The position numbers were made by a program, and so were the translations under genes. Under the pieces are notes generated by a model. The model was given only the letters and a program-made list of their open reading frames with translations. It had not been told where the DNA came from and ran no database searches. A stretch of DNA of 64,000 nucleotides, from the NCBI RefSeq assembly GCF_021560175.1, contig NZ_CP091110.1, forward strand, positions 1,292,001 to 1,356,000, read 5' to 3'. This DNA is from Neobacillus drentensis (lineage in GTDB: Bacteria; Bacillota; Bacilli; Bacillales; Cytobacillaceae). Positions 7,866-16,044 of the stretch are shown here, piece after piece (position 1 is the first letter of the stretch; each line of letters opens with the position of its first letter).

Positions 7866-8675
7866 TTATAAATTTAACAAATCGGCTAAGTATTCACCAA
7901 CACCGTCTTCCTCGTTACTGAAGGTAACTCCTTTAGCAATATTTTTTACTTGGTCGATGGCATTTCCCATCGCAATCCCGTGACCAGCATATTCAAGCAT
8001 CTCTAAATCATTGTCCTCGTCACCAAATGCAACTATTCTCTCCGCAGGAATTCCGTAGTAGTCGGCTGCTTTTTTTAACCCAACTGCCTTATTTAAACCA
8101 CTTCTAATAATTTCAATTACATGCCAGGGTGCAGCCCAACTGCGCTGTTCAATAACCTCAGCGTGAATCTCAGATAAGTGGGCACGGATTTTTTTCAATT
8201 GGTCTTCTTCCGTATGAATAAGTAAACTTGTCGGTGAAGCTGTTAAATAGTTCGCCAAATCGCCTGTAGTGATTCGGGGATTACCATAGCTAAACAGCTC
8301 TAATAACTTCTCATCATGATAATGGAAATAAATATCATCCATTACCTCAGCAATAATATTGTGAAATTGAAAACTTCTACAAGCCTCTACAATGTCTTTA
8401 GCTACCTTAACATCAAGCGGCTCATGATAAAAACCCCAATTTTGGTCGAGCGGATGGTGCGTAAATGCTCCATTAAAATTAACTATTGGGGTATCTAATT
8501 CCAATTCTCGGTAATACATTTCACTAGAGCGGTATGGCCTTCCTGTAGCAATCATCACGATATGGCCTTCTGTTTTTGCTTTTTCAATAACAGCCTTATT
8601 TCTAGAAGAAATGGTTTTATCATCTTTTAATAATGTCCCATCTAAGTCTAATGCAATTAAATGTTTCTCCGCCAC
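7866..8675 (-). CDS. yitU: HAD-superfamily Cof-type sugar phosphatase
   Basis: This 269-residue HAD phosphatase has motif I DLDGTLL (residues 10-16, nucleophile Asp), motif II around ATGRPY, the conserved Lys of motif III in SGLNKAVGL, and motif IV GDEDNDLEML. The C2-type cap between about residues 85 and 190 is that of the Cof group, which dephosphorylates sugar phosphates and flavin precursors. B. subtilis YitU is reported to act on the riboflavin precursor ARPP. The start codon is GTG at 8675 behind AGGTG; an overlapping ATG two bases away is out of frame. Confidence 0.92.
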   Translation of the reverse strand: MAEKHLIALDLDGTLLKDDKTISSRNKAVIEKAKTEGHIVMIATGRPYRSSEMYYRELELDTPIVNFNGAFTHHPLDQNWGFYHEPLDVKVAKDIVEACRSFQFHNIIAEVMDDIYFHYHDEKLLELFSYGNPRITTGDLANYLTASPTSLLIHTEEDQLKKIRAHLSEIHAEVIEQRSWAAPWHVIEIIRSGLNKAVGLKKAADYYGIPAERIVAFGDEDNDLEMLEYAGHGIAMGNAIDQVKNIAKGVTFSNEEDGVGEYLADLLNL

Positions 8676-8831
8676 ATGGACACCTACTTTGTTTATTTAA
8701 TCAAAAAAATGCATTGCTTTAGAAAAAAGCTTGTCTACATGATACACTACCATTAAGGAATGGTTGTATTTCATAGGTAAACCAACCTGAATATTCCCAT
8801 ATCTACTATGTTAACAATTTTTTAGCTAAGG

Positions 8832-8874
8832 TGTAAAAAAATTCACACCAGCTAATCGTAAAAAACGATATACT
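8832..8874 (+). promoter_or_regulatory. Fnr-type operator and promoter for yitW
   Basis: In the 314-nt gap before yitW, TGTAAAAAAATTCACA (8832-8847) differs from the Fnr consensus TGTGA-N6-TCACA at one position. A -10 hexamer TATACT lies at 8869-8874. The operator centre is 29.5 bp before that hexamer, so about -41.5 from the inferred start near 8881. Nothing else recognisable lies in the gap. Confidence 0.72.
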
Positions 8875-8989
8875 TGTTTACATAATTGCTTTTGGTTAAA
8901 GTTTACCACAAGTGAATAGACCAGCCAAAAGCAGTGCAAGGTAGTTTTAAGTGTGTAACAAAAAATAAGTCCAAAAGGAGTGTTATTAT

Positions 8990-9298
8990 ATGAATGAAGA
9001 GTTAAAAGACAATATAATGGGCGCATTAGAGCTTGTTATCGACCCAGAATTGGGGGTAGATATTGTTAATTTAGGGTTAGTTTATGATGTTGATATGAAT
9101 GAAGAGGGACTAGTCACAATTAACATGACCCTTACAGCGATGGGGTGCCCGTTGGCAGGTACCATAGTTGACCAAGTAAAACGTGCTCTGGCAGATATCC
9201 CTGAGATTAAAGATACGGATGTTAATATTGTTTGGAACCCGCCTTGGAACAAAGATATGATGTCACGCTATGCAAAAATCGCCTTGGGAATCCGGTAA
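8990..9298 (+). CDS. yitW: MIP18/DUF59-family iron-sulfur assembly protein
   Basis: This 102-residue DUF59 protein has IDPELGVDIVNLGLVYDV (family DPExxxxIxxLGxV) and the reactive Cys in TAMGCPLAG near residue 51. The family (SufT, PaaD, MIP18) takes part in maturation of iron-sulfur proteins. Position matches YitW of B. subtilis. It follows a strong AAAAGGAG. The Fnr-type promoter upstream suggests oxygen control, which fits a factor for iron-sulfur enzymes of the nearby anaerobic genes. The next gene starts 10 nt later. Confidence 0.93.
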   Translation: MNEELKDNIMGALELVIDPELGVDIVNLGLVYDVDMNEEGLVTINMTLTAMGCPLAGTIVDQVKRALADIPEIKDTDVNIVWNPPWNKDMMSRYAKIALGIR

Positions 9299-9308
9299 GG
9301 GTATAATT

Positions 9309-9647
9309 ATGAAAAATAAAGTTATTTTGGTGAGTTCCAATCAGCTTGGTAGGGGAGACCAATCACTTGGTGAAAATATTTTGGAAACTTTTTTCACGCT
9401 TCTTAAGCAAAAGGAAGAACTTCCTGTGGCTGTCTTTTGTATGAACAGCGGTGTGCTAACGATGACAGAGGATTCATTTGTTTCCGTCCATTTGCAGGAA
9501 CTAGAGGAAAAAGGTGTCGATATTTTAGCCTGTAAAACTTGTGCTGACCACTATGAGGCAGCGGAACGTTTGGTGGTCGGAAAAATAAGTAGTATGGCAG
9601 ACTTTGTAGATTTAGCTTCCAAGTATGATGTGCTAACTTTATCTTAA
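9309..9647 (+). CDS. yedF: DsrE-fold protein of the YedF type, without the TusA domain
   Basis: This 112-residue protein starts MKNKVILVSSNQLGRGDQSL and carries VAVFCMNSGV and LACKTCADHYEA. These match the C-terminal DsrE-like half of YedF, a sulfurtransferase-like protein linked to selenium or sulfur metabolism in other bacteria. The usual N-terminal TusA domain is absent. The start at 9309 gives a short 10-nt gap to yitW, so they probably share the Fnr-type promoter; the ribosome binding site (AAGGG) is weak, consistent with coupling. The Cys residues near 77 and 80 may be functional. Confidence 0.8.
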   Translation: MKNKVILVSSNQLGRGDQSLGENILETFFTLLKQKEELPVAVFCMNSGVLTMTEDSFVSVHLQELEEKGVDILACKTCADHYEAAERLVVGKISSMADFVDLASKYDVLTLS

Positions 9648-9672
9648 ACAGCAGAAAAATATAGTGGGTAGG

Positions 9673-9714
9673 AAAACACACGGTATTCTATAGGAATATA
9701 TCGTGTGTTTTTTT
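9673..9714 (+). terminator. Intrinsic terminator of the yitW-yedF unit
   Basis: The stem AAAACACACG (9673-9682) with CGTGTGTTTT (9702-9711), a partly paired inner loop and a T-run. Confidence 0.85.
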
Positions 9715-9870
9715 GTTTTTCTACTGGTTTATATAGATTAAATTAACTGGAAGAAGTCCTTAGTTAGGCTCATTTAGACAAGCGTAGCTGGAAATTGCCG
9801 ATCAGAATGGTTGATACTGTTAACCGCAAGTTAATTTTCGTCACAAAAGATACACATATCATTTGCCTCA

Positions 9871-9913
9871 TGTGAGATAGTTCACTTTTTTTAAATATAA
9901 ACAACATTATAAT
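9871..9913 (+). promoter_or_regulatory. Fnr-type operator and promoter for the radical SAM gene
   Basis: TGTGAGATAGTTCACT (9871-9886) matches the Fnr consensus except at the last base. A perfect -10 TATAAT (9908-9913) places the operator centre at -41.5 of a start near 9920. No good -35 hexamer is visible, as expected for an activator-dependent promoter. The rest of the 317-nt gap (9715-9870) shows no gene. Confidence 0.82.
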
Positions 9914-9964
9914 ACAGATAATCAAGCTGTTTAAAATGAAATAGCAGATTGGGGAGGCGTTTCA

Positions 9965-11092
9965 ATGTCTTTTAATCGAGACTTTAATAAAGATCCGTTT
10001 ATTGTGATTTGGGAATTAACTCGAGCATGCCAGCTAAAATGTTTGCATTGCCGCGCGGATGCCCAATATACTCGTGACCCGCGTGAACTAACATTTGATG
10101 AAGGTAAAAATTTGATTGATCAAATATATGATATGAATAATCCTATCTTGGTCTTTACAGGCGGAGACCCTTTAATGAGAGAGGATATCTTTGATATTGC
10201 TAAATATGCAGTCGAAAAGGGAGTCCGGGTATCCATGACTCCAAGCGCCACACCAAACGTAACAAAAGAAGCAATCGAAAAAGCGAAAGAGGTAGGACTA
10301 TCACGATGGGCCTTTAGTATTGATGGACCTACTGCTGAGATTCATGACCATTTTCGCGGAACGGCCGGTTCATTCGACTTAACAATGGAACGAATTAAGT
10401 ACTTGCATGAACTGGAAATTCCAATTCAGATTAATACAGTCATATCTAGATATAACGTTGATTTTCTGGAGGAAATGGCTAAAATGGTCGAAGATTTGAA
10501 ATGTGTGCTTTGGAGCGTCTTTTTCTTAGTACCAACAGGCCGAGGGCAAGTGACCGACATGATATCACCTGCCCTTCATGAAAAGGTATTGAGATGGCTG
10601 TATGACCTAAGCAAACGTGTTTCTTTCGATATTAAAACAACTGAGGCTATGCATTACCGCCGAGTTGTAATTCAGCAAAAAATGCGTGAAGCGCATAAAC
10701 AAACAAATGAAATTGACTATTTGACTGCCCTGACTGAAAAAGGTTTAACAGGTTCCATTGATGGACTTGGACGCGCCCCTAAAGGCGTTAATGATGGAAA
10801 CGGCTTTGTATTTATATCACATATAGGTGATGTCTATCCAAGTGGGCTTTTACCAGTTAAAGCTGGGAATATCAGAGAAACACCATTAGCAGAAATTTAT
10901 CGGGAATCCCCTATTTTCAAGGATTTAAGAAATCCAGATGGGTTTAAAGGGAAATGTGGTGTGTGTGAGTTCCGCTATGTTTGCGGGGGTTCGAGGTCAA
11001 GAGCATATGCCATGACAGGTGATTACCTGGAAAGTGAACCATTCTGTGTCTATATCCCTAAATCATTAAGAGAAAAACAGGAACAAAGATAA
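9965..11092 (+). CDS. Radical SAM/SPASM protein, NirJ/AhbD-like (TIGR04053-like)
   Basis: This 375-residue protein binds S-adenosylmethionine and a [4Fe-4S] cluster through C22-X3-C26-X2-C29, with FTGGDPL as the SAM-contact motif. A C-terminal SPASM domain carries Cys at 331, 334, 340 and 361, enough for an auxiliary cluster. It resembles the family around TIGR04053 and, more distantly, the haem-modifying enzymes NirJ and AhbC/AhbD. The substrate is unknown. Its Fnr-type promoter and position beside fnr and moaA point to anaerobic use, possibly tetrapyrrole or peptide modification. It starts behind GGGGAGG and is monocistronic. Confidence 0.85.
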   Translation: MSFNRDFNKDPFIVIWELTRACQLKCLHCRADAQYTRDPRELTFDEGKNLIDQIYDMNNPILVFTGGDPLMREDIFDIAKYAVEKGVRVSMTPSATPNVTKEAIEKAKEVGLSRWAFSIDGPTAEIHDHFRGTAGSFDLTMERIKYLHELEIPIQINTVISRYNVDFLEEMAKMVEDLKCVLWSVFFLVPTGRGQVTDMISPALHEKVLRWLYDLSKRVSFDIKTTEAMHYRRVVIQQKMREAHKQTNEIDYLTALTEKGLTGSIDGLGRAPKGVNDGNGFVFISHIGDVYPSGLLPVKAGNIRETPLAEIYRESPIFKDLRNPDGFKGKCGVCEFRYVCGGSRSRAYAMTGDYLESEPFCVYIPKSLREKQEQR

Positions 11093-11102
11093 CGTATAAA
11101 CA

Positions 11103-11132
11103 AAGGCTGCCTCCAAAAAAAGAGACAGCCTT
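11103..11132 (-). terminator. Terminator shared by convergent genes
   Basis: AAGGCTGCCTC and GAGACAGCCTT form an 11-bp stem with one mismatch around an A-rich loop. On the minus strand it is followed by TTTGTTT, so it should terminate fnr; it also lies just after the radical SAM gene. Confidence 0.65.
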
Positions 11133-11142
11133 GAAATAAATC

Positions 11143-11850
11143 TTATTCAATATTGCAATATACAGCAGAGCAGTTTTCACAGCCGATTTCGTCCTTTAAA
11201 TATTGCAAATTTAAAATGGTTATCTTGCTTTTCTTAACAGAAATAATTTTATCACGTTTTAACTCACTTAGAATTCGATTAGTACTTTCGCGGGATGTAC
11301 CGCAAAAATTAGCGAGCTCTTGATTGGTGAGAGGCAAGTCAATGATGATTTCCTGACCTTTATGGATGCCATAACTATTGGACATTCTGATTAAGGTTGA
11401 AAATAGGGCACCGCGTTTACCGTTTAAGACAAGATCACGAAATTTGGTTTGCGTTTTACGGAAATGATCACTCATCCATTTCATGAATTCAAAGGCAAGC
11501 TTGCTGTTTTGGAAAATCTCACTTTCAATAATATCTTTTTTAATGGCAACAACTTCGCCTTCTTCAAGTACTTTTGCACTTAATAAGTATTTGGGATTAT
11601 CCGTAAATAAGGTTAATTCACCACAAATATCATTGGCTCCGCAAATTCTTAAGGAAAGTTCACGTCCGTCGGAAGTAATTTTACTGATTTGGATTTTGCC
11701 GGAAAGGATAATATATAACTCCTCTGCAACCATTCCTTCTTGAAAAAGAAAAGTCCCTCTCTCACTTTTAAATTTCCGATCTGCAAATGTAAGTAATTCT
11801 TTTATTTCAATTGAATGGGTTGGTTTCAATGTCAACGTCATCTCATTCAC
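11143..11850 (-). CDS. fnr: Fnr, oxygen-sensing Crp/Fnr-family regulator (paralogue 1)
   Basis: This 235-residue protein has an N-terminal cyclic-nucleotide-type beta barrel (about 15-125), a dimerisation helix, and a winged helix with NQELANFCGTSRESTNRIL as helix-turn-helix. The C-terminus carries C224-X2-C227-X4-C232, the iron-sulfur ligands of Bacillus-type Fnr; the fourth ligand in B. subtilis is an Asp, here probably D139 in KFRDLV. This C-terminal cluster distinguishes it from the enterobacterial N-terminal type. It should activate anaerobic genes when oxygen is low. Paralogue 2 lies at 17060. No Fnr operator was seen before this gene. Confidence 0.93.
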   Translation of the reverse strand: MNEMTLTLKPTHSIEIKELLTFADRKFKSERGTFLFQEGMVAEELYIILSGKIQISKITSDGRELSLRICGANDICGELTLFTDNPKYLLSAKVLEEGEVVAIKKDIIESEIFQNSKLAFEFMKWMSDHFRKTQTKFRDLVLNGKRGALFSTLIRMSNSYGIHKGQEIIIDLPLTNQELANFCGTSRESTNRILSELKRDKIISVKKSKITILNLQYLKDEIGCENCSAVYCNIE

Positions 11851-12092
11851 CTCTAATTATTTATAAACAAGTCAGAATTCGTATTTTAGTTTGTTAATCT
11901 TATTCTAACTGATAAGAGGTTCATAAAAATGGGTAAACAATGACAATATAGTGAAAACCTCAAAGTGTTTTATTAACACGTTTATTTGTTGGGTAAATTA
12001 GAGCCCTTTTAAGAAATCGTGGAATTCCAAAACAATTATTTATCGAATGAGAAACATCTGTTAAGATTAGAATAGATAAAATGTATTTTAAT

Positions 12093-12135
12093 AGTGAATA
12101 AAGTAACAGCCTTTTTCGTATAAACCTGTTACACT
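12093..12135 (+). promoter_or_regulatory. Weak Fnr-type operator and promoter for moaA
   Basis: AGTGAATAAAGTAACA (12093-12108) keeps eight of ten consensus operator bases. TACACT (12130-12135) is the -10 candidate at the same 29.5-bp distance as the other sites in this region. Both elements are individually weak. The remainder of the 327-nt gap (11851-12177) is AT-rich without a gene; an inverted pair GTAACAG/CTGTTAC spans 12103-12132. Confidence 0.45.
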
Positions 12136-12177
12136 CATGATATAGAGCTTCCTTTTACTATAATGGAGTTGATATAA

Positions 12178-13194
12178 ATGGAAAAAACCATTATTAAAGA
12201 TAAATTAAATAGACCCTTGCATGACCTAAGAATTTCGGTAATAGATCGTTGCAACTTTCGTTGTCAGTACTGTATGCCTGCGGAGAAATTTGGCCCTGAT
12301 TTTGAATTTCTCCCGAGAAGTGCCTTATTAACCTACGAAGAAATTGAACGCCTAGGGAGGATTTTTGTCGGATTAGGTGTTGAGAAAATACGGCTAACTG
12401 GTGGTGAACCGTTGCTTCGAAAGGATCTTCCCCTTCTTGTAGAGAAGCTTTCAGTGATTGAGGGACTTAGTGATATCGGTTTAACAACAAATGGAGTGCT
12501 GCTTCCAAAATTGGCAAAGAACTTAAAAGAAGCCGGCCTAAAAAGAGTAAATGTCAGCCTTGATACATTAAACGATGAATTGTTTGGTCAAATTAATGGA
12601 AGAGGTGTAGGTACCGCCCCTGTTTTGGAGGGGATTGAGGCTGCCAAGCAGGCTGGCCTTGGAGTTAAGATCAATATGGTCGTCAAAAAGGGGCTAAATG
12701 ATACTGAGATTATTCCTATGGCGGAGTATTGTAAAGAACATGGCCTGGAATTACGCTATATTGAATTTATGGACGTGGGTTCAACAAATGGCTGGAAAAT
12801 GGATGACGTGGTAACCAAAAAGGAAATTTACCATTTGCTCAAGGAACATTTCGAACTTGAACCCGTTGGTCCTGCATACTTTGGCGAAGTAGCTAAGCTC
12901 TATAAATATAAAGACAAAGATGTTAATGTTGGTTTTATTACGTCTGTTTCAGAGTCATTCTGTTCCAGCTGTACCCGCTCAAGACTGTCTGCAAATGGAC
13001 AAATATTTACTTGTTTGTTTAATGGAAACGGCCATGATATTCGCAATTTCATGAGAAATGGAGCTACGGATGAGCAAATAACCGAGCGGATTACGGCGAT
13101 TTGGAACGGCCGGGATGATCGATATTCTGATGAAAGAACAGCGGAAACCCATAAAAATCGTAAAAAAATTGAAATGTCTTATATTGGCGGATAA
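12178..13194 (+). CDS. moaA: GTP 3',8-cyclase MoaA (molybdenum cofactor biosynthesis)
   Basis: This 338-residue radical SAM enzyme carries out the first step of molybdopterin synthesis, cyclising GTP to 3',8-cyclo-GTP. The N-terminal cluster motif is C25-X3-C29-X2-C32 and the C-terminal cluster motif is C262-X2-C265-X13-C279. The protein ends in the conserved Gly-Gly needed for activity. LTGGEPLL binds SAM. It is separated from moeA-mobB by the divergent ric gene, but all serve the cofactor of nitrate reductase and related enzymes. A terminator follows directly. Confidence 0.97.
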   Translation: MEKTIIKDKLNRPLHDLRISVIDRCNFRCQYCMPAEKFGPDFEFLPRSALLTYEEIERLGRIFVGLGVEKIRLTGGEPLLRKDLPLLVEKLSVIEGLSDIGLTTNGVLLPKLAKNLKEAGLKRVNVSLDTLNDELFGQINGRGVGTAPVLEGIEAAKQAGLGVKINMVVKKGLNDTEIIPMAEYCKEHGLELRYIEFMDVGSTNGWKMDDVVTKKEIYHLLKEHFELEPVGPAYFGEVAKLYKYKDKDVNVGFITSVSESFCSSCTRSRLSANGQIFTCLFNGNGHDIRNFMRNGATDEQITERITAIWNGRDDRYSDERTAETHKNRKKIEMSYIGG

Positions 13195-13223
13195 CTCTCT
13201 TTTTAAAAGAGGGTTATTTTTTT
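13192..13223 (+). terminator. Intrinsic terminator of moaA
   Basis: AACTCTCTTTT pairs with AAAAGAGGGTT, followed by seven T residues; the stem begins at the moaA stop codon. Confidence 0.82.
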
Positions 13224-13225
13224 AC

Positions 13226-13255
13226 AAAAAAACAACCCGCTGTGTAAGCGGGTTG
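13226..13255 (-). terminator. Intrinsic terminator of ric
   Basis: On the minus strand AACCCGC, a 7-nt loop and GCGGGTT are followed by a long T-run. It closes the convergent ric transcript. Confidence 0.85.
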
Positions 13256-13262
13256 ACTTCAT

Positions 13263-13961
13263 TTAGCTTAAATATCTTGGAAATAAGATATTATTTTCAA
13301 GATGCACATGCATAAAGGTTAAGCCTTCCAATGCTTCTAAACGGGCATAAACTAAACGGTAGGTACCACAGGCATCTGCAGGAAGGGCAAAGTCAGAAGT
13401 AACTGCCCGGATTTGTCTTAAAATTTCTCCGGCATGGTCATGTTCTTTTTCAAGCTCGACAATCATCTGGATGGCTTCCTCAGGATTAGCGGCCGTATCA
13501 TCGGCAAGCTGCTTAATAAGCGGGAACACGATTTCTTCTTCTTTTGCCATATGTTCAAGTAATTCCTTTTTAAACTCATAAAAAAGCTCATTCATTTTAA
13601 TAAGTTCTGGATGATGTTCACCGTGAACGCGTGAAACTTTCGTAACATATGGGCTCAGCATTGCTAATTCTTCTTCAGAAACACGATGGTAATTAGTAAT
13701 CACATGATTAATAATGGTATGGGAGTCTGAATCTGTCCACACATCTACATTTTTCTCAGTGTTTTCATACTTTTCAAAGACATCTTTTAATTCTTCTATG
13801 ATAGTATCAAGGTTTAGCTCGTTTTGTTCTGCAGCTTGGGATAATGGGATATTTCCCCCACAGCAAAAATCAATTCTGTTTTTCTTAAATAGATCACTTG
13901 CTTTTGGAAGTTCGTTGACAATATCTCTAACTAATGAATCGGCTGTTATGGTAAAAGTCAT
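13263..13961 (-). CDS. ric: Iron-sulfur cluster repair di-iron protein Ric (ScdA/YtfE)
   Basis: This 232-residue protein has an N-terminal ScdA domain with RIDFCCGGN (C33, C34) and a C-terminal hemerythrin-like domain with His and Glu ligands (for example HGEHHPEL, EHMAKEEEIVFPL, EKEHDHAG, HVHLENNILFPR). Ric proteins repair iron-sulfur clusters damaged by nitric oxide or oxidants. It starts behind AGGAGG. An Fnr-type operator lies upstream, so it is likely induced when respiratory nitrate use generates nitric oxide. Confidence 0.95.
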   Translation of the reverse strand: MTFTITADSLVRDIVNELPKASDLFKKNRIDFCCGGNIPLSQAAEQNELNLDTIIEELKDVFEKYENTEKNVDVWTDSDSHTIINHVITNYHRVSEEELAMLSPYVTKVSRVHGEHHPELIKMNELFYEFKKELLEHMAKEEEIVFPLIKQLADDTAANPEEAIQMIVELEKEHDHAGEILRQIRAVTSDFALPADACGTYRLVYARLEALEGLTFMHVHLENNILFPRYLS

Positions 13962-14003
13962 GATTATTTCCTCCTAAAGATAAGGTAAGTTATTTATGAC
14001 TTA

Positions 14004-14046
14004 AGCATAATAGAAATATGAAATACTATAGGTGACCTGTATCACA
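14004..14046 (-). promoter_or_regulatory. Fnr-type operator and promoter for ric (minus strand)
   Basis: Read on the minus strand, TGTGATACAGGTCACC (14046-14031) has one mismatch to the Fnr consensus. TATGCT (14009-14004) is the -10 candidate with the operator centre 29.5 bp upstream; an overlapping TATTAT three bases earlier is an alternative. Confidence 0.68.
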
Positions 14047-14078
14047 CATTGGCTATTTTTTTTCTTTTTCGTCTAATT

Positions 14079-14121
14079 TGTGACATTTGATACGTTTGTA
14101 AGTCTTCTGTAGACTTATAAT
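14079..14121 (+). promoter_or_regulatory. Half-conserved Fnr-type operator and promoter for moeA-mobB
   Basis: TGTGACATTTGATACG (14079-14094) has a perfect left half-site and a degenerate right half. A perfect -10 TATAAT lies at 14116-14121, so the operator centre is again at -41.5 of a start near 14128. It is distinct from the ric operator 48 bp to the left. Confidence 0.6.
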
Positions 14122-14190
14122 GAAAATTAGCTGTTATAATCCATTACATAACGAATCAAAATTATCTGTTTTAGGCAGGAGCTGATTTAG

Positions 14191-15456
14191 TTGCTAGAAA
14201 GAAGAAACCCAATTTCGATTGGAGAAGCAGTAACACAAATTATGAAACATCAAATAAGTGGCGTATCGGAACATGTTTCGATAAATGAAAGCTACGGTCG
14301 TTATTTATCAGAAGATCTAATCGCAACAAGCAATGTTCCTCACTTTGATAGAGCTCCATATGATGGCTTTGCTGTTCGTTCTATCGATACGCTTGAAGCC
14401 TCACCTGCAAATCCGGTGGAATTTGAAGTAATCGACCACATTGGTGCTGGAATGGTCTCTGCTAAGGTAGTAGGGGAAAAACAAGCTGTTCGAATTATGA
14501 CAGGTGCAATGATGCCAAATGGAACAGATGCGGTTGTTATGTTTGAAGTAGCTAAGGACTTTGAAAAAAATGGCATTCCCTATATGTCCATTAAACGGAA
14601 AATTAGCAAGGGTACCAATGTTTCATTTATTGGAGAAGATGCAAAACAAGGCCAAATTCTCGTAGAAAAAGGAACCTTGATAAACCCAGGTATACAAGCG
14701 ATGCTGGCGACCTTTGGCTATAAAGAAGTACCTGTAGCAAAAAAACCGCTGATTGGTCTATTCGCAACGGGGACAGAATTGTTAGAAGTAGAAGAGGAAT
14801 TAGTCCCAGGGAAAATACGCAACAGCAATTCCTATATGATTGCAGCTCAAATTGAAAGGGCCGGCGGAACCGTTCATTATTATGGCAAGCTTCCAGATGA
14901 ATTTGACACATGTTTTGAAGCGGTTAAAGATGCTTTAAACGAAGTAGATCTTCTGATTACTACTGGTGGGGTTTCCGTGGGTGATTTTGATTACCTGCCT
15001 GGGATTTATGAAAAACTAGGTGCGGAAGTATTATTTAATAAGGTTGCCATGCGCCCTGGCAGTGTAACAACGGTTGCCGTTTACAATGGGAAAATTCTGT
15101 TTGGATTATCTGGTAACCCGTCTGCTTGTTATGTGGGGTTTGAATTGTTTGCCCGCCCGATTATCCGCAAACAGCTTTTTTCTAACAGACCTCATTTACG
15201 GAAAGAAACGGCTTTGCTAGAAGTTGATTTTCCAAAAGCTAACCCGTTCACGAGATTTGTTAGAAGTGCCACCTTTATTGATAAGGGAAGGTTAAAATCA
15301 ACACCGAGCGGATTAGACAAGTCGAATATTATTATGAGCCTGGCCGGTGCAAACTCATTCATGATCCTTCCAGGCGGAACTAGAGGGTTTATGGCGGGAA
15401 CTGAAGTCGAGGTATTGCTCCTTGATGATCAAGTCGGCAGTGTATGGCCTTGGTAA
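14191..15456 (+). CDS. moeA: Molybdopterin molybdenumtransferase MoeA
   Basis: This 421-residue protein inserts molybdate into adenylylated molybdopterin. Characteristic blocks are PHFDRAPYDGFAVR (about 50-63), RIMTGAMMP and TTGGVSVGDFDYLP (about 254-267, molybdopterin-binding domain), with FGLSGNPSA further on. The start codon is TTG at 14191 behind AGGAG. Its last 13 nt overlap mobB, so the pair is one operon. The upstream promoter has an Fnr-type half-operator. Confidence 0.96.
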   Translation: MLERRNPISIGEAVTQIMKHQISGVSEHVSINESYGRYLSEDLIATSNVPHFDRAPYDGFAVRSIDTLEASPANPVEFEVIDHIGAGMVSAKVVGEKQAVRIMTGAMMPNGTDAVVMFEVAKDFEKNGIPYMSIKRKISKGTNVSFIGEDAKQGQILVEKGTLINPGIQAMLATFGYKEVPVAKKPLIGLFATGTELLEVEEELVPGKIRNSNSYMIAAQIERAGGTVHYYGKLPDEFDTCFEAVKDALNEVDLLITTGGVSVGDFDYLPGIYEKLGAEVLFNKVAMRPGSVTTVAVYNGKILFGLSGNPSACYVGFELFARPIIRKQLFSNRPHLRKETALLEVDFPKANPFTRFVRSATFIDKGRLKSTPSGLDKSNIIMSLAGANSFMILPGGTRGFMAGTEVEVLLLDDQVGSVWPW

Positions 15457-15980
15457 AACCATTTATTTTTCAGGTGGTTGGATATCAGAATAGTGGGAAG
15501 ACAACCATTTCAACCAAACTGATAAAAAACCTGACAGACCGAGGAACAAAAACAGTCACCATCAAGCATCACGGTCATGGCGGTAAACCTGCCGTACCTG
15601 AACAAAAGGACTCTTCAAGACATCTAAGTTCAGGAGCACTTGCTTCCCTTGTCGAAGGCAGCGGCAGAATGATTTTACAAGCTGACCATCTTTCCATAAG
15701 CTTGGAAAAGCAAATTGAGTTAATAAAGTTTTTTCAACCTGACGTTATTTTAATTGAAGGCTATAAATATAAAGATTACCCCAAGCTCCTTTTGCTAAGA
15801 AATAAAGAGGACTTGCCTCTATTGGATGTAACAACCAATATTTGTGCTGTCGGTTATTGGTCAGAAGAGTTAAACAATGACTATTTGTATCCATCTTTCT
15901 CTATTAAAGATGACGCTATGATTCATTGGACTGCTGAATTCATTCTGAAAAATGTTCATAAAAATGATGAAAAAAGTTAA
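15444..15980 (+). CDS. mobB: Molybdopterin-guanine dinucleotide biosynthesis protein MobB
   Basis: This 178-residue P-loop NTPase has the Walker A motif GYQNSGKTT (residues 13-21) and the conserved TIKHHGH. MobB assists formation of the guanine dinucleotide form of the molybdenum cofactor. It overlaps moeA by 13 nt. MobA, which does the transfer, is not in the window. The gene is followed by the putative Fnr-controlled small RNA. Confidence 0.95.
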   Translation: MALVKPFIFQVVGYQNSGKTTISTKLIKNLTDRGTKTVTIKHHGHGGKPAVPEQKDSSRHLSSGALASLVEGSGRMILQADHLSISLEKQIELIKFFQPDVILIEGYKYKDYPKLLLLRNKEDLPLLDVTTNICAVGYWSEELNNDYLYPSFSIKDDAMIHWTAEFILKNVHKNDEKS

Positions 15981-15995
15981 TGAAATTGTCATATA

Positions 15996-16038
15996 TGTTA
16001 CTTTTATCACAGCAATACAGTCTGGTTCGGATTATAAT
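15996..16038 (+). promoter_or_regulatory. Fnr-type operator and promoter of a gene-free transcript
   Basis: TGTTACTTTTATCACA (15996-16011) has one mismatch to the Fnr consensus. A perfect TATAAT (16033-16038) gives the operator centre at -41.5 of a start near 16045. The next open frame is 250 nt away, beyond an intrinsic terminator and a second Fnr-type promoter. Confidence 0.75.
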
Positions 16039-16044
16039 ATTTGC

